This document shows, piece by piece, positions 8,443-16,100 of a stretch of 64,000 bases of DNA. The notes under the pieces are model-generated. The model saw nothing but the letters and a program-made list of their open reading frames with translations, did not search any database and had not been told where the DNA came from. The translations under genes were made by a program, and so were the position numbers. Each line of letters starts with the position of its first letter. The first letter of the stretch is position 1. This stretch comes from Streptomyces sp. Alt3 (GTDB taxonomy: Bacteria; Actinomycetota; Actinomycetes; Streptomycetales; Streptomycetaceae): contig NZ_CP120983.1 of assembly GCF_030719215.1 (NCBI RefSeq), positions 5,642,001 through 5,706,000 on the forward strand, given 5' to 3'.

Positions 8443-10218
8443 ATGACGAACACCAAGACCCAGGCCGGCGTCCAGACTGCCCCTGCCCCGTGGCCGACCC
8501 TCTCGGTCGCCGAGCTGGCCGCGTACCCCGGCAACGTCCGCGACATCGAGGCCCCGGCCGATCTGCTGGCCGACGTGAAGGACAACGGCGTCGTGGAGCC
8601 GCTGTACGTCGTGCTCACCCACGGCGACGTGCCGCAGGTCATCGACGGGTTCCAGCGACTGGCCGCCGCCGTCGCCGCAGGGCTGGAGGCCGTGCCGGTC
8701 ACCCCGCGCCCCGTGATCCGGATTGACGCGCTCACCCCGCACCCGAAGAACGCCCGCGAAGACCTGGACCTCAACGCGCCGTTCGTGGAATCGCTCCGCA
8801 CCGAGGGGTGCCGCATCCCCGTCAAGATCCAGCGCCTTGACGGCGGAGTCCTTCAGGTCAACGACGGAAACCGCCGCTACCACGCCGCGACGGACGCGGG
8901 CCTTACCCACCTGCCGTACGAGTGGGAGGACGACGACCGCGACGCGGCCGGACAGTTCCTCGACATGATCACGACCGCTCAGCACCGCAAGAGCCTGAGC
9001 ACTTCCGAGGTGAACCAAGCCATGTTCAGCGCGGCCGAGGCGGGCGCGCCTCTGGGCCGCATCGCCAAGGCCGCAGGCGTGCGGCAGAAGGACGTCAAGA
9101 CGCTGGTCAAGGTCCGGTCCGACGAGAAGCTGTCGGCCGTCGTCAGCGGCGCGAGCAGCTACGAGTGGACGTTCGAGCACCTGGCCGCGCTGTCGGAGTT
9201 CGCGGACGACGCCGAAGCGCTCGCCGCGATCACCGAGGCCGCCGCCGACGATGACGCCGACGAGGGAGACGTTGACTGGGCCATCGCCGTCGAGCGGACC
9301 AAGCGCGACAAGCGGACCAAGGCCGAGGCCCACCGCGCGGAGCTGGAGGCGGCCGGGCAGAAGATCCGGGACGCCGAGGAGCTGTCCGAGCGCGCCATGC
9401 CCGTGTGGCGACTGCGCGGCATCAGCACCGAGGAGCACGCCGACTGCAAGGGGTTGGTGTGGGTGTTCGACGACCGGCGGGCAGACCGGTACGAGCCCTA
9501 CTGCTCCGCCCCCGGCCTGTACGGGCACACGGTGCCCGAGGGTGCCAGCGCCAGCGGCGGCACGATGACCACCGCCGACAAGGAGGCTGAGCGCGCCGCC
9601 CGCGCCGCCGTCAAGAAGGGGAACATCGACTGGGACGCGGCCGAGGCCCTGCGCCGGAAGTGGATCACGGACCTGATCAAGCGGCGCAACCTCCCGAAGA
9701 ACACCACCAACACCCTGATCGGACACGTCAATAATGCTCTCCTGAACGGCAGTTGGGGTATCTCCGACGACCTGAACAAGGAGGGCACCACGGAGATCCT
9801 GGCCGGATTCCTGGGGCTGAACGCCGAGCAGGCCAAGGACCGGGGCAGCTTCGCCGGGCACGTCGCCAAGGACCCGCGCCGGGCCCCTCAGCTCCAGTTC
9901 GCCGCCATCGCCGCCGTCCGGGAGAAGTGCGCAAACCGGTCGGCGTGGCGGACGGACAGCCAGCACGCCCCGTGGACGCGGAAGCCCACCGGCCGGTGGT
10001 TCCAGGTGCTCGCGTCCCTCGGGTACCCGCTCACACCCATTGAGCAGTCGGTCGTGGATGAGGAGCCCTACGACCCGTCGAAGAAGAAGCCCCGCGCCGC
10101 GATCACGTCCGGCAGCGAGCCGGAGACCGAGCAGGAGCCCGGCACCAACGAGGAGGCGGGCGAGCCGGAGGCCGAGGAAGCCGACGACCCGGCCAGCGAC
10201 GACGAAGCCGCCGCCTAA
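8443..10218 (+). CDS. Tandem ParB-like protein
   Basis: A 591-residue protein with two ParB/Srx-like N-domains in a row. The first, about residues 15-75, has VIDGFQRLAAAVAAGL where ParB has the CTP-binding GERR box. The second, about 85-150, has VNDGNRRYHAATDAGL. A central helical region follows (residues 185-260, IAKAAGVRQKDVKTLVKV, HTH-like), then a charged stretch and a C-terminal domain with KRRNLPKNTTNTLIGHVNNALLNG. An acidic disordered tail closes the protein. Plasmid ParB proteins bind centromere sites and switch with CTP, but no ParA gene is adjacent, so a regulatory or DNA-modifying role is as likely. ATG 8443 is supported by GAGAAGGA upstream. Confidence 0.8.
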   Translation: MTNTKTQAGVQTAPAPWPTLSVAELAAYPGNVRDIEAPADLLADVKDNGVVEPLYVVLTHGDVPQVIDGFQRLAAAVAAGLEAVPVTPRPVIRIDALTPHPKNAREDLDLNAPFVESLRTEGCRIPVKIQRLDGGVLQVNDGNRRYHAATDAGLTHLPYEWEDDDRDAAGQFLDMITTAQHRKSLSTSEVNQAMFSAAEAGAPLGRIAKAAGVRQKDVKTLVKVRSDEKLSAVVSGASSYEWTFEHLAALSEFADDAEALAAITEAAADDDADEGDVDWAIAVERTKRDKRTKAEAHRAELEAAGQKIRDAEELSERAMPVWRLRGISTEEHADCKGLVWVFDDRRADRYEPYCSAPGLYGHTVPEGASASGGTMTTADKEAERAARAAVKKGNIDWDAAEALRRKWITDLIKRRNLPKNTTNTLIGHVNNALLNGSWGISDDLNKEGTTEILAGFLGLNAEQAKDRGSFAGHVAKDPRRAPQLQFAAIAAVREKCANRSAWRTDSQHAPWTRKPTGRWFQVLASLGYPLTPIEQSVVDEEPYDPSKKKPRAAITSGSEPETEQEPGTNEEAGEPEAEEADDPASDDEAAA

Positions 10219-10236
10219 CCACCTCAGCCGCCCGAC

Positions 10237-10261
10237 GCCGGGGGCGGGAACCGCCCCCGGC
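10237..10261 (+). terminator. GC-rich intergenic hairpin (11-bp perfect stem)
   Basis: GCCGGGGGCGG and CCGCCCCCGGC flank the 3-nt loop GAA between the ParB-like gene and the next GTG start. There is no U-tract. It belongs to the recurrent post-gene hairpins of this run. Confidence 0.55.
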
Positions 10262-10279
10262 ACCCCCAGGAGCCCCACA

Positions 10280-10702
10280 GTGACCCGTACAGCTCTGTTC
10301 GACACCCACGCCGACGACCACGGTTGCGGATGCGTCCCCGCCCCCGCCGAGCCCGACCCCGGCACCACCGCCGACATCATGCAGGCCCGCGCCATCGCGG
10401 GCGGACTCGCAGAGTTCGGCATTGGCCCCGCCCGCTGGTCTGCCGCCTACGACCACCAGGCCGCCGCCGTCGTCCTGCGCGTGGACACCCCGCGCGGACT
10501 GTACGCGCTCGCCATCCCGGCCCCCGGCCAGCCGTTCCCCGTCCGCCACCGGGGCGAACGCATCGGTGCGCTGGACTGCCGCCGCACGTACGGCACCGCC
10601 GACAGCTACACCGCCGCCCTGTTCGCCGCGTTCCTGCGCGACCGCGCCGCACTCGACATCCCCGGCCGGGATGCTTGCCCCACACCCCAAAACATGGTTT
10701 AA
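10280..10702 (+). CDS. Hypothetical protein
   Basis: A 140-residue protein starting VTRTALFDTHADDHGCGC at GTG 10280. AGGAG at 10268-10272 is 7 nt upstream. The N-terminal CxC with HADDHG may bind metal. The rest is a compact alpha/beta-looking domain (VLRVDTPRGLYALAIPAPGQPF). I do not recognise the family. Its last residues NMV and the stop codon lie inside the -10 region of promoter module 3, exactly as for the 7885-8349 gene. Confidence 0.6.
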   Translation: MTRTALFDTHADDHGCGCVPAPAEPDPGTTADIMQARAIAGGLAEFGIGPARWSAAYDHQAAAVVLRVDTPRGLYALAIPAPGQPFPVRHRGERIGALDCRRTYGTADSYTAALFAAFLRDRAALDIPGRDACPTPQNMV

Positions 10703-10737
10703 TTAATGGTGTCGGAGGGGGAGGGCAACCCCCTTCC
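10675..10737 (+). promoter_or_regulatory. Promoter-leader module 3 (for the 405-residue protein)
   Basis: TTGCCC at 10675-10680, 17-bp spacer, TTTAAT at 10698-10703. The hairpin at 10714-10737 (GGAGGGG pairing with CCCCTTCC) again presents AGGGCAAC. A second AGGGCAAC follows near 10785. CTCTCACCAG at 10814-10823 is 14 nt before the ATG at 10838. Confidence 0.82.
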
Positions 10738-10837
10738 GGTCCCACGGGCCGCCAGCCGGCCCGACCCCGGCCGTACGCGGAGGGCAACCCGCCCGGCCGG
10801 GCGCTCGATTCCTCTCTCACCAGCAGGAGCACCCACG

Positions 10838-12055
10838 ATGACCAGCGCAGCCATGCGGTTTCCCATCCCCGCCACGGCCCAGGCCCGCGTCCGCCAGCTT
10901 GTCGAGGCCACCAACGCCCGCGCCGCCGTCCACAAGCTCACCGCCTACACGCTCGACGTCTCCGCGCCCTTCCTGGCCGACTACCACGACATCGACGGCC
11001 GCCTGATCGGCAAGCGCCCCACCGTCACCGTGACGATCTCCGGTGACATCCCCCGTCACCACGGCTGGACCGTCCTTGCCCGTCTGGACCACGACGAGGA
11101 GGGCGAGACGATCACCAGCCTGTTCCCCGGCCTGCCCGAGCAGGACGCCGAGGCCGTGCGCGGATACCACGCCATCGCGAACGTCTGTCACGGCTGCAAC
11201 ATCGCCAGGCACCGTACCGCCACCTATCTCGCCCGCCACGAGAACGGCGAGATGCGGCAGTTGGGCACCACGTGCGTTGAGCCGTACACCGGACTGCCGA
11301 TCAAGGGCCTTGAGGCCCTGTGGCGGTTCGGCACGCTGAAGGACTCCGATTGGGACGGCGAAGAGGGCGGCATCCCGGCCGATCTCCGCGTCCCGGTGGC
11401 CGAGGTCCTGCGGGTGACCGCCGCCATCGTGAACACGGAGGGCCGCTTCTACAGCCGGTCTGAGCAGTGGAAGAACACCCAGCCGACCGCCGACGGCGTC
11501 GAAGCGTACTTCTTCGACCGCAAGGCCCCGATGGAGTGGCGGGCCGCCATCGACGCCGACCCCGACGCGCCGACCACCGCCGCCGCCGTCCGGGCGTGGG
11601 CCGTCCAGGGATACGGCAGCCTCTCCGACTACCGACACAAGGTGGGCCAGCTGGCGAAGGGCGAGACCGTTGACCCGCGCCACCTGCCGACGCTCGTGTC
11701 CGCCATCGCGGGGTGGTACCGCGACCAGGAGAAGGAGGCCACCGAGCGGGCCGCCCAGAACAGCAAGCCGCAGGGCACCGTGGGCGAGCGCATCACCACC
11801 CCCGCCACCGTCACCACCGTGATCGAGCTGGAGGGCCGGACGTACGGCTACCAGACCCAGCGCCGTCGACTGGTGAAGTTCCAGGACCCGCAGGGCAACG
11901 TGTTCGTCTGGTTCAGCAGCGCCGCCGACGTCCCCGACCAGGGCGACGAGGTCGAGCTGACCGGCACGGTCAAGGACCACAGCATCTACGGCGAGACCGC
12001 ACAGACGGTTCTCACCCGGTGCCGCGTCGCCGCACGCGAACCGGTCGCCGCGTAG
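10838..12055 (+). CDS. Hypothetical protein with Cys pairs and OB-fold-like C-terminus
   Basis: A 405-residue protein. Residues about 115-145 contain CHGCNIARHR and, 25 residues later, GTTC, which could form a zinc site. The C-terminal 90 residues (RRRLVKFQDPQGNVFVWFSS, then DEVELTGTVKDH) have the strand pattern of an OB fold. Such proteins are widespread in actinophages and plasmids and are probably nucleic-acid-binding, but I cannot name the family. ATG 10838 follows AGGAG by 8 nt and the CTCTCACCAG box by 14 nt. It is transcribed from promoter module 3. Confidence 0.68.
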   Translation: MTSAAMRFPIPATAQARVRQLVEATNARAAVHKLTAYTLDVSAPFLADYHDIDGRLIGKRPTVTVTISGDIPRHHGWTVLARLDHDEEGETITSLFPGLPEQDAEAVRGYHAIANVCHGCNIARHRTATYLARHENGEMRQLGTTCVEPYTGLPIKGLEALWRFGTLKDSDWDGEEGGIPADLRVPVAEVLRVTAAIVNTEGRFYSRSEQWKNTQPTADGVEAYFFDRKAPMEWRAAIDADPDAPTTAAAVRAWAVQGYGSLSDYRHKVGQLAKGETVDPRHLPTLVSAIAGWYRDQEKEATERAAQNSKPQGTVGERITTPATVTTVIELEGRTYGYQTQRRRLVKFQDPQGNVFVWFSSAADVPDQGDEVELTGTVKDHSIYGETAQTVLTRCRVAAREPVAA

Positions 12056-12060
12056 CAGGC

Positions 12061-12140
12061 CCGGCCGGGCGGGAAGCACTGCCCGGCCGGACCCCGGCCG
12101 CCGGGCCGTGGGGTGGGCGGCGTCGAGCCGCCCACCCCAC
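12061..12140 (+). terminator. Two successive GC-rich hairpins after the 405-residue gene
   Basis: CCGGCCGGGC (12061-12070) pairs with GCCCGGCCGG (12081-12090). GTGGGGTGGGCGGC (12108-12121) pairs with GCCGCCCACCCCAC (12127-12140). Both stems are perfect. They start 5 nt after the stop codon. The remaining gap to 12432 contains more short GC-rich inverted repeats but no gene I can support. Confidence 0.65.
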
Positions 12141-12432
12141 GCTCCGCCCACCGCCGTCCGGGCCCGACCGCGTCGGCGGCCGGCCCCCACTCACTGGCCC
12201 CCGTACGAAGGGCGTCCCTCCGGGACGGCTCAGCCTGGCCCGGCTCGCAGCCGGCCGGAGCGTCCGGGCCGCAGGCGGCCCTCCCGCTCCGTCCGGACGC
12301 TGGGCCGAAGGGCGTGCCCTTCGGGCACGACGGCACTGTCCGTCGCGCTCCGCGCGACCACGGGCGGCACCCGTACGACGAGGCCACGGCTCGCCGCCGC
12401 CCGCACCGCTGAGACACCCGAGGAACACCCCC

Positions 12433-12600
12433 ATGCCCGAGAACGCTTGCGCCGTCCGTCCCCAGGCCGCCACGGCAGGAGAACCGTCTCCGCAGACGTG
12501 CATCCAGGTCGCCAGGCAGGCCGCGATCCTCGCAGTCACCGCCGCCGACGACGCCATGACCGCCGCCGACGACGCCATGACCGCCGTGTGCCACAGCTGA
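12433..12600 (+). CDS. Small hypothetical protein with tandem repeat
   Basis: A 55-residue frame starting MPENACAVRPQ. It holds a 21-bp tandem duplication that encodes TAADDAM twice near the C-terminus, and ends CHS. The ribosome binding site is weak (GAGGAACACCCCC before the ATG). It may be a real short gene in the rightward series or a chance frame. The following gene begins 30 bp later. Confidence 0.35.
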   Translation: MPENACAVRPQAATAGEPSPQTCIQVARQAAILAVTAADDAMTAADDAMTAVCHS

Positions 12601-12630
12601 TCGGGCGCCACTGCCCGCCTGGAGGTGGTC

Positions 12631-13563
12631 ATGCGCGCTGCCCACAAGGAAGCCGTCGAGGCCGAGCGCCACGCCGACCGTGCGGAGCAGTACGCCGACG
12701 ACCCCGCGATGCCAAGCAGCGCCCCGTTGTACTGCGCCCGCCAGGCCGTCGACCACGCCGTGCGTGCTCAGTCGGCCGCCGGGGTCGAGACGACCGCCGC
12801 CGACCTGCGGGCCGAGCTGGAGCGGAAGCTGACGGCGGCCGAGTACGCCGAGCAGGAGAGCGCCCGCCGTCAGCAAGAGGCCGAGCAGGAGGCCGAGGAA
12901 CGGGCGGCCACCGGCATGGACCAGGAGAACCCGGACCGCGCGGCGAGGAACCGGTATCTCGCCCAAGGGCATGTTGCTGAACTCGGCTGGACGGCGGGAC
13001 ACGTCCGTGTGATGGAGGCCGCCGAGTCCGGCCGTCTGTACTGGCAGGGCGGACGGGCCCGGCAGGCAGCACGACGTGGCGTCTGGGACGGCGGCCGGCG
13101 GATCAACCGCGAACGGACGCAGGCCCTGTGCGCCGCCCGATTCCTCGTCGCCGTCCGCCAGGACGACGGCACCCGCACCCTGATCCCCAGCCCGATGGGC
13201 CAGGTTGCCCTAGAACTCGCGCGACTCCACCCGGCGGGTCTGCAACGCACCGACCGGGAAGCCTACGAGGCGCGGTTCGCCAAGGTTCGGCGACGCCACA
13301 AGCGCCGCGACGACCAGAAGGCCGCCGCCCGCCTGCTGCCGCCGCTCGACTCCAGTGCACGGAAGCTCTACCGGAGGCCGGTCACGCTCACCGAACAGCA
13401 CGAACGCGCCGAGCGCGAAGCCGCCGACCGATGGGAAGACGAAGGCGGCTACTGCCCCGCGGTGAAGGTGCCGAACGCGGCAGCCACCCCAGCCGAGCAG
13501 TCCTCGATCCCGACAAGGTCATGGTCGAGCGGGAAGTCCGCCGTGCAGTCCACCTTGTGGTGA
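12631..13563 (+). CDS. Hypothetical helical protein, possibly truncated at its 3' end
   Basis: A 310-residue protein. Residues 1-100 are an Ala/Glu/Arg-rich helical region (AEYAEQESARRQQEAEQEAEERA is likely coiled coil). Residues 120-260 form a domain with GHVAELGWTAGHVRVMEAAESGRLYW and FAKVRRRHKRRDDQKAAARLLPPL, suggestive of a winged-helix-like nucleic-acid-binding module. GGAGG at 12621-12625 supports ATG 12631. The frame ends in an unconserved-looking tail 7 bp before the second copy of the duplicated segment, so that duplication may have replaced its original 3' end. Confidence 0.55.
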   Translation: MRAAHKEAVEAERHADRAEQYADDPAMPSSAPLYCARQAVDHAVRAQSAAGVETTAADLRAELERKLTAAEYAEQESARRQQEAEQEAEERAATGMDQENPDRAARNRYLAQGHVAELGWTAGHVRVMEAAESGRLYWQGGRARQAARRGVWDGGRRINRERTQALCAARFLVAVRQDDGTRTLIPSPMGQVALELARLHPAGLQRTDREAYEARFAKVRRRHKRRDDQKAAARLLPPLDSSARKLYRRPVTLTEQHERAEREAADRWEDEGGYCPAVKVPNAAATPAEQSSIPTRSWSSGKSAVQSTLW

Positions 13564-13569
13564 ACGGGA

Positions 13570-13883
13570 TGCCGGCCAGAGCGAAAGGCAGCCTCCGGCG
13601 GGTCCTCCTCGGAGGGGGTGGGGGCTGGTTGGTCGGGTGCGGGAGCGTTGTGGTGCGGGTGAAGGCGGGGTTCCCTCCTCGGCCGGACACCCCAAGGGGC
13701 GTACCAGGAACCCGGACACGGCGTCCAGGCCGAGCCGCTGCGCGGTCGCTACGCGAGCCAGGACACCGCGCCCGGAACCCTGGTACGGCGGAGCTGTCCG
13801 ACCGAGGAGGGAACCCCGCCCAGGCCCGTTGTGGCCGGGCCCGGCCGGGCGGGTGCGGGTCGGCGGCACGGGAAAAGGGCAGG
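13570..13883 (+). repeat. Duplicated regulatory segment, second copy, part before the transposon
   Basis: Matches 6633-6946 at a constant offset of 6,937 bp with about four substitutions. It ends in GCAGG at 13879-13883, the left target duplication of the Tn7-like transposon. The copy resumes at 19885. Confidence 0.93.
13664..13820. repeat. Long imperfect inverted repeat, copy 2
   Basis: Same structure as at 6727-6883, with arms 13664-13726 and 13761-13820. Here it is separated from its downstream promoter module by the 6-kb transposon insertion. Confidence 0.85.
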
Positions 13884-13934
13884 TGTCCGTTCCCAAGAGA
13901 TCTGGATCGAGGAGGTGTCTCTGACCTGGGACTT

Positions 13935-14079
13935 GTCAGTTCTGCTGGGACGGGTTGGAAGCCGGGCGGCCCAGTGGATCTGGACGTTGCTGCGCCTGCT
14001 TGAGCGCGAGCTGAGACGGTCCCATTTGTTCTGTCGGACGGTATGGCCGTGGCCTGGTGTCTTTCAGTTCTGGTGGGAC
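13935..14079 (+). repeat. Left-end internal repeats of the transposon
   Basis: Three related copies, TCAGTTCTGCTGGGAC (from 13936), TTTGTTCTGTCGGAC (14025-14039) and TCAGTTCTGGTGGGAC (14064-14079), lie inside the left end. Multiple transposase-binding repeats near the ends are characteristic of TnsB-family elements. The last copy overlaps the 3' end of the TniQ-like gene. Confidence 0.6.
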
Positions 14080-15044
14080 TCATCCCGTAGGGCGTCGTAG
14101 TCGTCCGGCGTCGTCACCAGCATCAGTGATCGTCCCAGGGAGTCAGTCCAGCGAAAGAGGGCGTCGTTGTAGAAGGTGTGGGAGTGTCGATTCTCTCGGA
14201 GAGATGGGACGTTGAGCCGGTGCTCGGCTTCTGCGTAGACGGCGTCGATCGTGCGCCGGTGCTGGCTTAGGTTCACCCATTGGCGAGGTGCCCGTCGTGC
14301 TCGCCAAGCAGGGTCGGCCACCATGCCGAGCATGGTGACGAACTCCGGGTAGGTGGCGATGAACTCCCGCTCGTCGACGCGTCGCCTGATGATGTTCTCG
14401 TAGATGGCCTCCTTGGGCGGGAGTTGCGCGAGACGGTCGTTCCAGCGTGAGAGCAGATGGGGCTGCTTCTTGTTCAGAAGCCAGGAGCGGACCATGTGCT
14501 GCGCTTCCTTCGTCGCTGCTTCCAGGGTGTCGGGGAAGCGGCGGGCGATTCGCCGGTGCCGGTGTTGAGCGGTGACAAGTTCTGGAAGGTGGCCGACGCG
14601 GTATTGGCGGTTGCCGTCGAGCCAGATGCCGTGTCGGCGGCAGAGCTGAAGATCGGCGGGGCGATGCGCGAGGACTGGTTCGGTGATTCCACGGCGATGC
14701 ATGCAGTGCGAGCACGCGACGTAGAGACGCCGCCGGTAGCGGATCACCTCGCCTCCGGTACGCGCCTCAATCCGGGAGACCGCTGGCAATAGCATCCGAA
14801 GGGTCTCGTGAGGGAGACCCGTCAGGAGTGCCAGCCGCGGCAGAACCATCGGAGTCCAGCGCCATAACGTGTCCGTCCGCTTGCCGATCAGCGCATTTTT
14901 GAATGGGGTCAGGGTTTTCGCCAGTTGGCCCGACGTCACGTGGTTGGCGGCGGCGAGGCGATGCAGATACCAGCCGAAGACCTCCCCGTGGACAGGCGGC
15001 AGAGGAAGGGGCAGGAGCCTGACCGGGGCTTCCCAGGGCTCCAT
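14064..15044 (-). CDS. tniQ: TniQ-family target-selection protein
   Basis: A 326-residue protein with the TniQ N-terminal pattern (LLPLPLPPVHGEVFGWYLHRLA...) and a zinc-finger-like set at about residues 111-140 (CSHCMHRRG, then LCRRHG). In Tn7, Tn5053 and CRISPR-associated transposons, TniQ/TnsD proteins link the ATPase regulator to the target site. The gene follows the TniB-like gene by 3 nt in one leftward operon. The C-terminal half is helical and less conserved. Only one TniQ-type gene is present, so the element's target rule is unknown. Confidence 0.85.
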   Translation of the reverse strand: MEPWEAPVRLLPLPLPPVHGEVFGWYLHRLAAANHVTSGQLAKTLTPFKNALIGKRTDTLWRWTPMVLPRLALLTGLPHETLRMLLPAVSRIEARTGGEVIRYRRRLYVACSHCMHRRGITEPVLAHRPADLQLCRRHGIWLDGNRQYRVGHLPELVTAQHRHRRIARRFPDTLEAATKEAQHMVRSWLLNKKQPHLLSRWNDRLAQLPPKEAIYENIIRRRVDEREFIATYPEFVTMLGMVADPAWRARRAPRQWVNLSQHRRTIDAVYAEAEHRLNVPSLRENRHSHTFYNDALFRWTDSLGRSLMLVTTPDDYDALRDESHQN

Positions 15045-15047
15045 TGC

Positions 15048-16100
15048 TCAGGCCGCCTTCGGCCTGCGGGCGTATTTGGCTCGGGGGTGATCGGGCCGGG
15101 TCTTCTGGACAGCGTGGTCGAGCTCGATCTCGTCGAGCATGCGCTTGGTGATCTTTTCCGTGCCGCTGTCGATGGCGTCGACTGCGGCTTCTCGGATGAG
15201 CTGGGAAAGACTGCCGATCAGCCCGCCAGTGCGCTCGTGGAGGTAATCGGTCATGGCGACCAAGGTGCCGGGACGATGGGCCTGTAGTCGCAGGGAGTCC
15301 TCCATCGTCACCACCAGGGCCTGCCAGCTCTCCTTGTCCGCGCGATTCTTGTGGCCGAAGGGCCGGGAGGGGATGACCGTATAGCGGCCGGCGATCTGCT
15401 GTCCGCGCGTGCCCTGGAACAGGCTGCTGGTTTCGACGTCGAGACCAGCGAGCACGAAGGTGGCCGCGATCCGTTCCGAGAGGTACTTGAGCTGATCGGA
15501 TGCCTCAGCTCCATTGCGGGTGGTCAGGTCGAGGTTGTGGATCTCGTCGACCAGGACGAGTGTGGTGCCGAGCTTGCCGAGCAGATCACAGACGGCGTTG
15601 GTGATCTGGACCTGGCTCATGCGGTGTTCCAGCGGGATGCCAAGGAATCGGGCGAACTCGCCTGCGAGCATCTTCGGGGTAGCCGCCGGGGGGACGGTGA
15701 CGAAGACGACCGGCAGTCCGCCGACGGTGGTGGGGTTGCGCCGCCGGGTGATCTGTTCGACGTTCTTGCCCAGCTGGGTGATCGCCGTGGTCTTGCCGGT
15801 GCCGGCCGAACCGGACACGATCAGGCCGCGACGGGCGGAGACCTGGTGCCGGTTGAGCACGATGCGTTTGCGGCCCGTGGTGACGACGCCACGGATCGTG
15901 GGAGTGTTCACGATGACGGATCGTGTGTGGTAATCGATCCGCGCTTCCCTGTAGGACTCCGACTCGTCCTCGTCCAGGACGGTGCCGGACGGGAGCGATG
16001 GCGGGGGATCAGGGTTCTCATCGACGAACGCCCGCCAGCCTTCCTTCGTGGTCAGCGACATCTGCGGGTTGGCGATGTCCGGTGGCGGAGCCTCGCTCAC
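15048..16100 (-). CDS. tniB: TniB/TnsC-like AAA+ transposition regulator
   Basis: A 350-residue protein. Walker A is GSAGTGKTT at residues 97-105 and Walker B is LVLVDEIHNL near 175. A sensor-like region and a C-terminal helix with IGSLSQLIREAAVDAI follow. It is an AAA+ ATPase that in this family assembles on target DNA and passes the signal from TniQ to the transposase. Its start overlaps the transposase stop by 4 nt (ATGA). The length fits the family. Confidence 0.9.
   Translation of the reverse strand: MSEAPPPDIANPQMSLTTKEGWRAFVDENPDPPPSLPSGTVLDEDESESYREARIDYHTRSVIVNTPTIRGVVTTGRKRIVLNRHQVSARRGLIVSGSAGTGKTTAITQLGKNVEQITRRRNPTTVGGLPVVFVTVPPAATPKMLAGEFARFLGIPLEHRMSQVQITNAVCDLLGKLGTTLVLVDEIHNLDLTTRNGAEASDQLKYLSERIAATFVLAGLDVETSSLFQGTRGQQIAGRYTVIPSRPFGHKNRADKESWQALVVTMEDSLRLQAHRPGTLVAMTDYLHERTGGLIGSLSQLIREAAVDAIDSGTEKITKRMLDEIELDHAVQKTRPDHPRAKYARRPKAA

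Noticed and set aside
8422..10422. A 666-codon open frame on the minus strand
   Set aside because: It is the antisense of the ParB-like gene. Its low-complexity Leu/Gly/Val/Arg-rich translation and lack of ribosome binding site are typical of mirror frames in high-GC DNA.
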